A stretch of 64,000 bases of DNA. It comes from JAHEEL01 sp963715255 (GTDB taxonomy: Bacteria > Actinomycetota > Acidimicrobiia > Spongiisociales > UBA5794). The notes under the pieces were generated by a model. It worked only from the letters and a program-made list of their open reading frames with translations, had not been told where the DNA came from and did no database searches. Location of the stretch: contig CAVQRN010000003.1 in the NCBI GenBank assembly GCA_963715255.1, positions 62,001 to 126,000 of the forward strand, written 5' to 3'. Made by a program: the position numbers and the translations under genes. Positions 16,322 through 25,678 of the stretch are shown piece by piece; position 1 is the first letter of the stretch; each line of letters opens with the position of its first letter.

Positions 16322-18256
16322 ATGTCATTCCAACTCACCCTTCCAGACGGCTCCGTTCGTTCCTACGAGGACGGCGCCACCGGTCTCGACGTCGCCACCT
16401 CCATCGGCGCCGGTCTCGCACGCGCTGCCGTGGCGGTCACGGTCGACGGTGAGATGCTCGACCTGAACCGACCGATCGATCGTGACGGCGCGTTGTCCGT
16501 CGTTACCGAGAACACTGAAGAAGGTCGATTCGTCTTGCGCCACTCGGCTGCGCATGTGATGGCCCAGGCGGTCCTTGATCTGTACCCGGGTGCGACGTTT
16601 GCCATCGGACCACCGATCACCGACGGCTTCTACTACGACTTCGATATCGGTCGTTCCTTCACCCCGCAGGACCTCGAGCGGATCGAGGCTCGTATGGAGG
16701 AGATCATTGAGATCGACCAACTGTTCGTTCGGGAGTCGCTCTCGATCGACGACGCTCTCGAGTTGTTCGCGGATCACCCATTCAAGTCGGAGATCATCCA
16801 CGGCGTCGACGAGGCCGAAGGCGCCGGGGACAGTGAGGTCTCGATCTACCGGAACGACGCGTTCGTCGATCTGTGCCGGGGACCACACGTCCCGTCGACC
16901 GGGCGTCTCAAGGCCGTGAAACTGATGCGTTCGGCAGGTGCCTACTGGCGCGGTGATGAGAACAAGGCGCAGCTCCAGCGCATCTACGGGACCGCATGGG
17001 AAGACCGCAAGGCGCTGCGCACCTACCTGAATCGGCTCGAGGAGGCTGCGAAGCGCGATCATCGCAAACTCGGTACCGAACTCGATCTCTACTCGTTCCC
17101 GTCCGATCTCGGGAGCGGACTCGCGGTGTGGCATCCCAAAGGAGGTCTGCTCCGCAAGGAGATCGAGGACTACAGCAGGAGAACCCATCTCGCAAACGGG
17201 TACGACTATGTCGTATCCCCCCACGTCGCCAAGGCGGACCTCTGGGAGACGAGCGGCCACCTCCAGTTCTACGCCGAGGGTATGTACCCGGCAATGGAGC
17301 TCGACGGGGGACAGCAGTACTACGTGAAGCCGATGAACTGTCCGTTCCACATCCTCATCTACAAGTCGAGGAGTCGGAGCTACCGAGAGCTGCCGATGCG
17401 TCTCTTCGAGTTGGGGACCGTCTACCGGTACGAGCGATCAGGAGTCGTCCATGGGCTCCTGAGGGCCCGCGGATTCACCCAGGATGACAGCCACATCTTC
17501 ACCACCTTTGACCAGATGCCCAATGAGCTTCAGAGCCTCCTCGACTTCGTGTTGATGGTGCTCCGGGACTTCGGGTTCAGCGAGTTCGAAGCCGATCTCT
17601 CGACACGGGACCCCGAGAAGTCGATCGGATCAGACGAGCTCTGGGACGTGGCCGAGGCTTCCCTCGCCAAGGCACTCGAGACTGCCGAATTGCCCTATCA
17701 GGTGGCTCGAGGAGAGGGGTCGTTCTACGGCCCGAAGATCGATATCCACGTCAAAGATGCCATCGGACGGCGATGGCAGCTGTCGACGATCCAACTCGAC
17801 TTCGCTCAACCCGAGAACTTCGGCCTCACCTACACGTCCGCGGAGAATGTGCGCGAGCGACCGGTCATGATTCACCGGGCGCTCCTCGGTTCGGTGGAGC
17901 GCTTCGTGGCTGTGCTGGTGGAGCACTATGCCGGCGCCTTCCCAGCCTGGCTTTCACCCGTGCAGGCGACGATCGTCCCCGTCGCCGATCGGCACGAGGA
18001 GTATGCGTACGAGGTTGCGGCCATCCTGAAGGAGGCCGGGGTACGCACCGAGGTCGATGCCGCAGACGAGACCGTCGGTGAGAAGATCCGAAATGCGATC
18101 ACGCAGAAGCATCCTGCGGTCCTGGTCGTGGGCGACAACGATGTGGAATTGCGTACGGTAGGACTCAGGCTTCGCGAAGATGCAGGCGAGCAGCGCGGGC
18201 TTCCGCTCGACGATGTCGTAGCGGATCTCGTAGAGCGGTGCGCTCCGCCGCGTTAG
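16322..18256 (+). CDS. thrS: Threonyl-tRNA synthetase
   Basis: 644 residues, the usual bacterial length. Charges tRNA-Thr with threonine and edits Ser. N-terminal TGS domain (residues about 1-62), then the SAD editing domain with HSAAHVMAQA and the distal CRGPH, then the class II catalytic core: zinc-ligand Cys in MNCPFHILIY, motif 2 FELGTVYRYERSG, zinc His in DDSHIF, motif 3 with IHRALLGSVERF, and the anticodon-binding domain (about 540-640). ATG 16322 opens the TGS domain; no strong ribosome-binding site is visible. No T-box fits the 97-nt gap. First gene of the thrS-to-ruvB stretch. Confidence 0.97.
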   Translation: MSFQLTLPDGSVRSYEDGATGLDVATSIGAGLARAAVAVTVDGEMLDLNRPIDRDGALSVVTENTEEGRFVLRHSAAHVMAQAVLDLYPGATFAIGPPITDGFYYDFDIGRSFTPQDLERIEARMEEIIEIDQLFVRESLSIDDALELFADHPFKSEIIHGVDEAEGAGDSEVSIYRNDAFVDLCRGPHVPSTGRLKAVKLMRSAGAYWRGDENKAQLQRIYGTAWEDRKALRTYLNRLEEAAKRDHRKLGTELDLYSFPSDLGSGLAVWHPKGGLLRKEIEDYSRRTHLANGYDYVVSPHVAKADLWETSGHLQFYAEGMYPAMELDGGQQYYVKPMNCPFHILIYKSRSRSYRELPMRLFELGTVYRYERSGVVHGLLRARGFTQDDSHIFTTFDQMPNELQSLLDFVLMVLRDFGFSEFEADLSTRDPEKSIGSDELWDVAEASLAKALETAELPYQVARGEGSFYGPKIDIHVKDAIGRRWQLSTIQLDFAQPENFGLTYTSAENVRERPVMIHRALLGSVERFVAVLVEHYAGAFPAWLSPVQATIVPVADRHEEYAYEVAAILKEAGVRTEVDAADETVGEKIRNAITQKHPAVLVVGDNDVELRTVGLRLREDAGEQRGLPLDDVVADLVERCAPPR

Positions 18257-18313
18257 ATCTGATCTCCCTGCGACCTTTCAGGACGCAGATCCAGAACCAA
18301 AGGAACTGAGAAC

Positions 18314-21031
18314 GTGAATAGCTTCGTCAACCTTCTGTCGCGGATCGTGCGCCGTGCGCCGTGGGCCGTCATCGTCGCGACGGTGGTCGTCGCGTTGGTG
18401 TTCGGTGGTTTCGCCGGGCAATTCCAGCCGTCCGAAGACCAGAACGAGAGCTTCGCTCCCGATGCTCCGGAACTTGCCGCAGCGGACACGATCAGTGACC
18501 AGTTCGGTGCGGACATCAGTCAGAGCGTGATGCAGATCATCGTTTCGTCGATCGGCGGCGACGTGATCACCGTCGATGGCCACGCGGCGACGTCTGCGAT
18601 CCAACAGACGATCGTTGCCGGGCCGCTGGCAGGGTATCTCTCCACATCGCCGGGTCAGTCGCCGGTGGTCTCCTACATGAGCCCGGTGGATCAGGCGATC
18701 GCGGCTGGTGCGCCGGTCCCCACCACCGACGCGGAGCTCAAGGCGCTCTACACATTGGCGCTGAGTCAGACCCCTCCCGAACAGCAAGGCTTCCTCGACG
18801 GAATGCTACCGGCCGACGCTGACCGGGCCGGGCTGGTCTCGCCGAGCGGTCTGGTTATCTCGTTCTCTATTGGAGAATTCGATGATCAGGTCTTCGTCGA
18901 CGCGGTGGTGGCCACGGCGGATGCCATTGCAGCGATTCCGCTCCCCGACGGCTACGAAGCGGAGCCGTTCTCGATGGAGCTGATCTTCGCAGGGACTGAC
19001 GAATTCCAGGCCGAGATCGGCCGCCTCTTTGCCAGCGCTGGATTCATCATTCTGCTGGTCCTCACCACCGTCTTCCTCGTCCTTCCCAAGAAGCGCAAGA
19101 ACAAGATCATCGCCGGTGTCGGCATTGCGGCCATGCTCGGAGCGATTGCGATGCTCGTGCTGCCGGGTCTGGCCAAGGGCTTCCCGGACCTCTTCCCGTC
19201 GGGCGTTGCCGACTGGTCGACGTCGACGCTGCTTATCGGTGCCCTTTCGGTGTTCGCGCTCGTCTTCGCCGTCTGGTCATTCTCGACCGGGCGCTTGCGC
19301 AGAACGGTCGCGGACACGTTGGTGACCATGGCTGGGATCGGTTTCGCGATCATGATCATGAACGGTGCCGGCTACCTGATCTACGGCGACGCCGGACCGA
19401 TGAGTCAGATCCTCCCGATCCTGCTGATCGGCCTCGGTGTGGACTACTCGATCCACGTCACGTCTCGCTACCGCGAAGATGCATCGGAGGGTGACCCCGT
19501 CCCGGTTGCGGTCACCGTGTCCGTCCGGACGGTCGGTATCGCGCTCGTGCTCGCGACGATCACAACCTCCGTCGGGTTCCTCACCAACCTCCTCAACGAC
19601 ATTCCGGCGCTCCGCGAGTTCGGACTTCTCGCGGCGATCGGCATCACCGCATCGTTCTTCGTCATGCTCACGTTCGTTCCTGCCGTGCGTCTCCTCCTCG
19701 ACAACAGAGGCGAACGCAGGGGCACACTGGATCGCGACGCACTGCGGGGCGGAGACGCCCGGTTCCTGCCGCGCATGATCGGGCGGACCGCGTGGCTCGC
19801 AAAACACGCCGCAATCCCGACCCTCATTGTGGCGCTTGTTCTCGGAGTCCTCGGCGCATTCGGCACGAGCCGGCTCGAAGCGAGGTTCAGCTTCATCGAC
19901 TTCGTTCCCGTCACCTCGCCGTATCGCGTCACCTTCGAGACGCTGATCGCCAACTACGGGGGTGGCTTCGGCGAGGAGACTGAGGTTCTCATCGAGGGCG
20001 ATGTGGCGACAGCGGCCGCGTACAACGCGATGGCTGACTCGACAACGAATCTCACAGGCGTCGAGAACGTCACTCAGTTCGGGCCGCTCCCCGCCGCTGA
20101 TTCTCCGGTCGCGCTCGTTCTGCAGCTCGTGAGTCCGGACTCGGCGTCGTTCGACCCGACCGTCGCCGAGGCGGCCGGTGCCGCAGGCATGACGGCAACG
20201 AGCCTGAAGGTCTCAGATACCGCGGACGTCGCAACGTTGTATGCGGCGCTGTTTTCGGCGAATCCCGAGGCGGCGGCCTCAGTGATTTACCGGGGCGACG
20301 ATGGCTCCTATTCATCGGCGCTCTTCTCGATCCAGACCCAGGCCGGCGAGGCCGGAGCCGGCCAGCTTCAGGAGGATCTGAACGAGGCGTTCCTTCCGGT
20401 GACGGACGCCGGCCTCGATGCGATACCCACATCGACGGCCATCATTTCCGAGGTCATCATCAACACGCTTCAGAGTTCGCAGCTCTCGTCGTTGTTGTAC
20501 ACGCTTGTCGCCGTGCTGATCCTCCTCGTGGTCTACTACTGGTTCGAGGTTCGACGCCCGATGCTCGGTGCGATCACCACGCTCCCCGTGGTGCTCGTCG
20601 TCTTGCTGAACTTTGCGATCATGTGGGCCATCGGCATCCCGTTCGGGCCGATCACAGCAACGGTCGCGGCGCTGGCGGTCGGCATCGGGATTCCGTACAT
20701 GATCCATGTCACCCACCGATACGAGGAAGACCGGATTCGCAACGACAACGAGAATGACGCAATCGAATCGACACTCACCCACACCGGTGGTGCGCTCGCC
20801 GGGTCGGCGATGACGACGATCTTCGGCTTCGGGATCCTGATGACGTCGACGACGATCCCGTTCCGTCAGTTCGGACTCGTCACGGCCTACACGATCCTGC
20901 TATCGCTCCTTGCGGCAATCCTCGTTTTGCCTTCGATGCTGGTGGTGTGGGATCGATGGCACCGTCGGCGCGGCGAGGCATCCCTCGATGTCGAACGGGT
21001 TGAACATGCCCTCGGAGAGACCCACAGGTGA
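18314..21031 (+). CDS. RND/MMPL-family exporter
   Basis: 905 residues with two repeats of one helix, a large outer loop and five helices (membrane clusters about 240-460 and 720-880), the architecture of MMPL/RND-superfamily exporters. The Asp-containing TM4 segment LLIGLGVDYSIHVTSRYRED and its second-half counterpart VGIGIPYMIHVTHRYEED match the motif of the proton-coupled group, but the second copy lacks the Asp (GIPY). Likely exports lipids or hydrophobic molecules. GTG 18314 follows AAAGGA. The last codon overlaps the next gene as GTGA, so the small membrane protein is probably co-produced. Confidence 0.88.
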   Translation: MNSFVNLLSRIVRRAPWAVIVATVVVALVFGGFAGQFQPSEDQNESFAPDAPELAAADTISDQFGADISQSVMQIIVSSIGGDVITVDGHAATSAIQQTIVAGPLAGYLSTSPGQSPVVSYMSPVDQAIAAGAPVPTTDAELKALYTLALSQTPPEQQGFLDGMLPADADRAGLVSPSGLVISFSIGEFDDQVFVDAVVATADAIAAIPLPDGYEAEPFSMELIFAGTDEFQAEIGRLFASAGFIILLVLTTVFLVLPKKRKNKIIAGVGIAAMLGAIAMLVLPGLAKGFPDLFPSGVADWSTSTLLIGALSVFALVFAVWSFSTGRLRRTVADTLVTMAGIGFAIMIMNGAGYLIYGDAGPMSQILPILLIGLGVDYSIHVTSRYREDASEGDPVPVAVTVSVRTVGIALVLATITTSVGFLTNLLNDIPALREFGLLAAIGITASFFVMLTFVPAVRLLLDNRGERRGTLDRDALRGGDARFLPRMIGRTAWLAKHAAIPTLIVALVLGVLGAFGTSRLEARFSFIDFVPVTSPYRVTFETLIANYGGGFGEETEVLIEGDVATAAAYNAMADSTTNLTGVENVTQFGPLPAADSPVALVLQLVSPDSASFDPTVAEAAGAAGMTATSLKVSDTADVATLYAALFSANPEAAASVIYRGDDGSYSSALFSIQTQAGEAGAGQLQEDLNEAFLPVTDAGLDAIPTSTAIISEVIINTLQSSQLSSLLYTLVAVLILLVVYYWFEVRRPMLGAITTLPVVLVVLLNFAIMWAIGIPFGPITATVAALAVGIGIPYMIHVTHRYEEDRIRNDNENDAIESTLTHTGGALAGSAMTTIFGFGILMTSTTIPFRQFGLVTAYTILLSLLAAILVLPSMLVVWDRWHRRRGEASLDVERVEHALGETHR

Positions 21032-21555
21032 ACGAAGACGAGAGGTCGGCCGGTGTCCCCGGCGGCCAGGCGGAGCCGTCGCCCGCGGCGGGTGACCTCG
21101 AACCGAATGCCGTCGGGGAGTATCACATCCCCGACACGAATCGTCGGCGTCGAGTAGGGCTTGTCTATCTCGTCGGTGCGGTAGTCGTCGCCGCGCTCAT
21201 CGTGATCGGGAATCTTCCGAACACCATGTGGTGGACCGCCGTGGTGGTTCTCGGCGTCGTCGGCGGCTACCACCTGGCTTCAGGATGGAGTCTGGCCGTC
21301 AGGGAAGAAGAGGCCCTCGAAGCGGCCAATCGCGAGGTCGGGTTTCCGGTCGGGCACGCCTCCATGACCCTTGGTTTCATCGGATGGCGGGCCCGCCCCG
21401 TGTGGAACGTCCTGGTCTTCAGCGCGGAAGATCCACCGCTTCAACAGGGTCTTGTGCGCGTCGATGGAGTAGATGGGGACGTTCTGGATTCGTGGATCGA
21501 GGACGTGCAGGACTGGGCGGCCGAGCAGCGGAGCAGCGGAGTAGCAGTAGAGTAG
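21028..21555 (+). CDS. Conserved-type hypothetical membrane protein
   Basis: 175 residues, translationally coupled (GTGA) to the RND exporter. A Pro/Gly-rich N-terminus of about 40 residues precedes two hydrophobic helices (VGLVYLVGAVVVAALIVIG and TAVVVLGVVGGYHLASG) and a soluble C-terminal domain with VWNVLVFSAEDPP. No family recognised. Coupling suggests an accessory role for the exporter. Its stop codon is the first unit of a GAGTAG-type repeat array, and the last residues (AEQRSSGVAVE) are encoded by repeat-like sequence, so the C-terminus may have been set by repeat insertion. Confidence 0.65.
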   Translation: MNEDERSAGVPGGQAEPSPAAGDLEPNAVGEYHIPDTNRRRRVGLVYLVGAVVVAALIVIGNLPNTMWWTAVVVLGVVGGYHLASGWSLAVREEEALEAANREVGFPVGHASMTLGFIGWRARPVWNVLVFSAEDPPLQQGLVRVDGVDGDVLDSWIEDVQDWAAEQRSSGVAVE

Positions 21556-21588
21556 CGGAGTAGATCGGAGTAGCGGAGCAGCAGAGCA
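21535..21588 (+). repeat. GAGTAGCG-type octamer array
   Basis: Degenerate copies of GGAGTAGC/GAGTAGCG starting in the last codons of the upstream gene; the stop TAG is part of a GAGTAG unit. Followed at about 21597-21627 by a second short repeat (CAGCTAC units). The remaining gap to the citrate synthase stop holds nothing else recognisable. Confidence 0.7.
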
Positions 21589-21672
21589 GAAGACCCGAGC
21601 TGCCAGCTACCAGCTACCAGCTGTCAGCAGGAGCAGTTGCCCTTCACGGACTGAGGGCTACGGGACTACCGG

Positions 21673-22965
21673 CTATCTCTCATCCAGCGGCACGTACACC
21701 TTGTCGATATCGCCGACGTAGATCTGTCGGGGACGCATGATCCGGGTCTCCGGGTCCTCCGTCATTTCCTTCCACTGTGCCATCCAACCGGGCAGTCGCC
21801 CCATCGCGAACAGAACTGTGAACATCCTCGTCGGGAAATCGAGTGCCCGGAAGATCAAGCCGCTGTAGAAGTCGACGTTTGGGAAGAGCTTGCGCTCGAT
21901 GAAGTAGTCGTCCTCCAACGCGGCCTGCTCGAGCTCCTTCGCAATGTCGAACAGCGGATCCTTGATCCCGACCGCGGCGAGCACCTCGTCTGCATAGCTG
22001 CGAAGCACACGCGCACGGGGGTCGTAGTTCTTGTAGACGCGATGGCCGAAGCCCATGAGGCGGAAGGGATCGTCCGGATTCTTCGCCCGAAGGATGATGC
22101 TCTTCGCCGTCGCATCGGGATCGTCCACGATCGTCTGCAGCATCTCGATGACCCGCTGGTTGGCCCCACCGTGGAGCGGTCCCCACAGGGCGTCGATACC
22201 GGCCCCGACCGAGGCGAACAGATTCGCCTGACTGGACCCGACGCCCCTGACCGTCGCCGTCGAGCAGTTCTGTTCGTGATCGGCATGCAGGACGAAGAGC
22301 ACGTTCACGGCTCTGGCAATCACCGGGTCGACTTCTGACGGAGTCGTCGGGAGACCGAACATCATGTGAAGGAAGTTTTCGACGTACTCGAGGTCGTTGC
22401 GGGGATAGGTATACGGCATCCCGGTGGACTTCTTGTATGCCCAGGCAGCGATCGTTGGCATCTTTGCCATCAGCCTGACGGCGCTCTCCCGGAACGCCTT
22501 TGCGTCCGTCGGGTCGTGGTACTCCTCGTAGAACGTCGAGATGGCGTTCGTGGCCGATGAGAGGATTGCCATCGGGTGCGCGCTCCTCGGGAACGCATCG
22601 AAGAAGCGCTTCATCTCCTCGTTCACCAGGGTGTGCATTCGAACGGAGTCAGCCCACTCGTCCAGCTCAACTCGGTTCGGGAGCTTCCCAAAGAGCAGCA
22701 GATAGGCGACCTCGAGAAACGAAGCCTTCGCCGCAAGGTCCTCGATGGCGTACCCGCGGTGCTGGAGAATCCCCGCAGATCCGTTGATATATGTGATCGT
22801 TGAACGGGCGCCTGCGGTATTCGCGAATCCCGGATCGAAGGTCACATTTCCGGAATCTGCGCGAAGGCTCGAGATTGACAATCCGGAATTTCCGATGGTC
22901 GGCTCGACGATCGGGAGTTCGTACTCACTGCCGTCGAAACTCAGTTGAGCGTAGCGATCGGTCAT
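21673..22965 (-). CDS. gltA: Citrate synthase
   Basis: 430 residues. Condenses acetyl-CoA with oxaloacetate at the entry of the TCA cycle. Catalytic set: His in HADHEQNCST, the GPLHGGANQ loop with the second His, and the Asp in DFYSGLIFRALDFP; GFGHRVYKNYDPRA is the family signature. Length and the N-terminal strand domain (YELPIVEPTIG..) are those of type II, hexameric, NADH-sensitive enzymes found in actinobacteria. ATG 22965 has GAAGGAT upstream. A TACAAT hexamer 60 nt upstream is the best -10. Convergent with the RND operon. Confidence 0.96.
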   Translation of the reverse strand: MTDRYAQLSFDGSEYELPIVEPTIGNSGLSISSLRADSGNVTFDPGFANTAGARSTITYINGSAGILQHRGYAIEDLAAKASFLEVAYLLLFGKLPNRVELDEWADSVRMHTLVNEEMKRFFDAFPRSAHPMAILSSATNAISTFYEEYHDPTDAKAFRESAVRLMAKMPTIAAWAYKKSTGMPYTYPRNDLEYVENFLHMMFGLPTTPSEVDPVIARAVNVLFVLHADHEQNCSTATVRGVGSSQANLFASVGAGIDALWGPLHGGANQRVIEMLQTIVDDPDATAKSIILRAKNPDDPFRLMGFGHRVYKNYDPRARVLRSYADEVLAAVGIKDPLFDIAKELEQAALEDDYFIERKLFPNVDFYSGLIFRALDFPTRMFTVLFAMGRLPGWMAQWKEMTEDPETRIMRPRQIYVGDIDKVYVPLDER

Positions 22966-23025
22966 GGCATCACATCCTTCTCGTGGCGTCGCATCGGCTG
23001 GCCGTCGATGTCATCTCCTTCAGGC

Positions 23026-23031
23026 ATTGTA
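23026..23031 (-). promoter_or_regulatory. Putative -10 box (TACAAT) of gltA
   Basis: TACAAT on the minus strand, giving a 5' untranslated region of about 54 nt that contains the GAAGGAT ribosome-binding site. The -35 region is not consensus. Confidence 0.4.
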
Positions 23032-23088
23032 GAGGGCGTAGACTGGCTCGGTTCGTGTGGCACCATCGCCACTGTCGGAAGGCCCCTG

Positions 23089-23676
23089 GTGATCGATCTC
23101 AAAGCGCGCAAGAAGGTGGCGCCCATCCTGCAGCCGATCGCCCGCGGTCTCGCCAAGATCGGTGTGACACCGACGATGGTCACCGTCCTTGGACTCGCCA
23201 TTACGATCGGCGGTGCCGCGATGATCGCGGATGGGTTGCTGTGGCAAGGTGGCCTTGTCGCGGGTTTCGGGGTGCTCCTCGATGCGCTTGATGGGCCGCT
23301 TGCTCGCTTGAAAGGCACGGCCTCGGACCGCGGGGCGTTCATCGACACGATGTCGGACCGCTTCGGTGAGATCGCCGTCTGGGTCGGGCTCGGTGTGTAT
23401 CTCCAAGACGATCCGGTGGGGCTGATCCTTTGTCTTGTTGCGCTCGCGTTCTCATTACTCGTGCCCTATGTCCGAGCGAAGGCTGAATCCTGGGGAGCCG
23501 AGGGGCGCGGCGGCTGGATGGGGCGGGCGGAGCGAATGATTGTCGCCGTGTTGGGCATGATTCTGGCTGGGTTTGGTCTTCCGGTGCTCATCCCGATGCT
23601 CTGGGTTTTCGTCATCCTGACTGGTCTGACCGTGGTGCAGCGGATCCGCAAGACCTGGCAACAGCTCCCAGGGTGA
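23089..23676 (+). CDS. pgsA: CDP-alcohol phosphatidyltransferase, probable phosphatidylinositol phosphate synthase
   Basis: 195 residues with about six membrane helices. The CDP-alcohol phosphotransferase motif is complete: D-ALDG-PLAR-...-G-AFID-TMSD at residues about 62-88. Its neighbours, an acyltransferase and a PimA-type glycosyltransferase, match the mycobacterial pgsA1-patA-pimA operon, which makes this the enzyme joining CDP-diacylglycerol to inositol 1-phosphate. GTG 23089 follows GGAAGG by six bases; the in-frame extension to 22945 is unlikely because it would run into the divergent gltA promoter. Overlaps patA as GTGA. Confidence 0.88.
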   Translation: MIDLKARKKVAPILQPIARGLAKIGVTPTMVTVLGLAITIGGAAMIADGLLWQGGLVAGFGVLLDALDGPLARLKGTASDRGAFIDTMSDRFGEIAVWVGLGVYLQDDPVGLILCLVALAFSLLVPYVRAKAESWGAEGRGGWMGRAERMIVAVLGMILAGFGLPVLIPMLWVFVILTGLTVVQRIRKTWQQLPG

Positions 23677-24572
23677 AGGGACTTTCCGGCTACCTGCTCT
23701 ACCGGGTGCTGTCCGGTCTCTTCGGACTCCTGCCCGCGTCGGCCGTCCGGGTCACCGGACGTGCCGTCGGTACCGGCCTGTCGTATGTCGCGGGGAAGAG
23801 GATGAGCCTCCTCCGACGTCACATGCGCAGGGTGATGGGACCCGATCCGAGCGAGGACGAGATCAACGCTGCCGCCCGCGAGATGTTCGCCTCCTACGGG
23901 CGGTACTGGGCAGAGGTGTTCTGGTTCCGACCGCGAAGGAAGGGCCAGGTGATCCGACGGGCACGCGTCACGGGTCTTGATGACGTCTTCGAGGCCAAGC
24001 GGCAGGGGAGGGGGATCATCTTCGCGGTGCCACACATGGGGAACTGGGAGGTCGCTGGGGCCCTCGGCGAGTCGCTCGAACTGAACGTTCTCTCCGTCGC
24101 CGAAGACCTGCCGAATCCCAGAATCACCGACTGGTTCGTGAAGACGCGCGCAGCGTACGGCATCGACATCGTTGTCGCCGGACGGGAGTCCACAACAGCG
24201 CCGCTGGTGAGAGCTCTCAGAGCTGCCCAGGTCGTGGCGCTCGTCGCGGATCGGGACGTCACCGGGCGAGGCGTCGAGGTCGAGTTCTTCGGGGAGACGA
24301 CCACGATGCCCGCCGGACCCGTGTCGCTTGCACTGATGACCGGGGCCGCCATCTTCCCGATTGGCTCCTATTTCGACGGCGCGAACTATCTCTTCCCCTG
24401 CCAGCCGGAGCTCTCGATTCCGGAAGATGACGATCGGTCGGAGCGAGTTCGACTCGGCACCCAGGCGCTCGCCCAAGCCTATGAGGGCCTGATCCGGGAG
24501 AAGCCGACCGACTGGCACCTGTTCTCGCCGAACTGGCCGTCGGACCGGATGGTGGGGGACTCGAAAGGATGA
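23673..24572 (+). CDS. Phosphatidylinositol mannoside acyltransferase-like (LPLAT family)
   Basis: 299 residues. LPLAT/HtrB-type acyltransferase with the catalytic H-x4-E in PHMGNWE (His near residue 119) and the conserved VADRDV...G..V.FFGE and PAGP blocks. In mycobacteria the gene in this position, PatA, acylates the mannose of PIM1/PIM2 on the cytoplasmic face. It overlaps pgsA (GTGA) and pimA (ATGA), so the three are produced together. The membrane association comes from an N-terminal amphipathic region. Confidence 0.85.
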   Translation: MKGLSGYLLYRVLSGLFGLLPASAVRVTGRAVGTGLSYVAGKRMSLLRRHMRRVMGPDPSEDEINAAAREMFASYGRYWAEVFWFRPRRKGQVIRRARVTGLDDVFEAKRQGRGIIFAVPHMGNWEVAGALGESLELNVLSVAEDLPNPRITDWFVKTRAAYGIDIVVAGRESTTAPLVRALRAAQVVALVADRDVTGRGVEVEFFGETTTMPAGPVSLALMTGAAIFPIGSYFDGANYLFPCQPELSIPEDDDRSERVRLGTQALAQAYEGLIREKPTDWHLFSPNWPSDRMVGDSKG

Positions 24573-25606
24573 GGATTGGACTCGTCTCCCCCTACGACCT
24601 TGGTCGACCGGGTGGCGTGCAGGACCAGGTGATCCGCCTCTCCGGATGGCTCCGCAACGCGGGGCACGATGCGGTGATCGTCGGGCCGGGAACCGAGGGA
24701 CCCGACGGCGCGATACTGCTTGGACCCACCACCGTTGTGCCGGCGAATCGAGCGAAGACCCCGATTCGACTCAGTCCAAGAGTCGGCCGCGAACTCGCCA
24801 CGGCCCTCGCCGATGTGGATGTCATCCACGTCCACGAGCCGCTGATGCCCGCTGTGTCACCCGGGGCGCTGAGGGTCGAGGGCCCGGCAAAGATTGCGAC
24901 GTTCCACGCCGACCCGCCCCGTTGGGTAAGACGTCTCTACCGCCACGGCCGCAGCGGTGTTCGCCTTGCCGTTCGCAACGCAGCGGTCATCACCGCGGTG
25001 AGTCCGGTCGCAGGAAGTTCCATCGACGGTGTTGTCGAGTACCGCATCATCCCGAACGGAATCGACGTCTCTCAGTACGAGACCGGTCCGAAGATCCCGG
25101 GAAGGGTCGCCTTTCTGGGTCGTGACGATGAGAGGAAGGGGTTGCCCGTTCTCCTCGATGCGTGGCCGACGGTCCGGGCAGCGGTGCCGGGCGCGACGCT
25201 CAGCGTCCTTGGGGCCTCACGTGATGAATCGATGGCGGGCGTCGAGTTCCTCGGATGGGTCGGTGATGAGACGAAGGAGGCCGAACTCGGGGCTGCCTCC
25301 GTGTTCTGCGCTCCGAACCTCGGAGGAGAGAGCTTCGGCATCATCGTGGCTGAAGCGATGGCCTCAGGATGCGCGATCGTGGCGTCGTCGATCCCTGCCT
25401 TCGAGCACGTGGCCGGTTCGACCGCCAGATTCGCAGCGCCCGGCAACTCCGATGAACTGGCGCAACAGATCGTTGGGCTCCTCGTTGATCCCGGCTCGGC
25501 GGCCGCGCTCGGGGCAGCTGCCGCCCAACGTGTTCGTCGCTTTGACGGGTCGTCGGTGGCAGCCGACTACGTCGCCGCATACGAGGATGCGATCGCCGTC
25601 CGATAG
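24569..25606 (+). CDS. pimA: PimA-type GDP-mannose:phosphatidylinositol mannosyltransferase (GT4)
   Basis: 345 residues, GT-B fold. N-terminal RIGLVSPYDLGRPGGVQDQV carries the Gly-rich loop of GT4 enzymes; FLGRDDERKGLPVLLDAW matches the PimA pattern F.GR.DE.RKG; GGESFGIIVAEAMASG is the E-x7-E donor motif. PimA adds the first mannose of PIM lipids on the inner leaflet. Context with pgsA and the acyltransferase supports the role. A neighbouring family (MshA) has a similar core, but operon position favours PimA. Starts at the ATGA overlap. Confidence 0.85.
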   Translation: MRIGLVSPYDLGRPGGVQDQVIRLSGWLRNAGHDAVIVGPGTEGPDGAILLGPTTVVPANRAKTPIRLSPRVGRELATALADVDVIHVHEPLMPAVSPGALRVEGPAKIATFHADPPRWVRRLYRHGRSGVRLAVRNAAVITAVSPVAGSSIDGVVEYRIIPNGIDVSQYETGPKIPGRVAFLGRDDERKGLPVLLDAWPTVRAAVPGATLSVLGASRDESMAGVEFLGWVGDETKEAELGAASVFCAPNLGGESFGIIVAEAMASGCAIVASSIPAFEHVAGSTARFAAPGNSDELAQQIVGLLVDPGSAAALGAAAAQRVRRFDGSSVAADYVAAYEDAIAVR

Positions 25607-25644
25607 AGCTCTCCAACGGACGGCTCAACCGGGTATTGCGTCGG

Positions 25645-25650
25645 TAGACT
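25645..25650 (+). promoter_or_regulatory. Putative -10 box (TAGACT) of pdxST
   Basis: TAGACT in the 72-nt gap after pimA; initiation near 25657 would leave a 22-nt leader with the GGAGAG ribosome-binding site. Confidence 0.35.
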
Positions 25651-25678
25651 TGACCGTCAGAACACCCAGGAGAGCACC

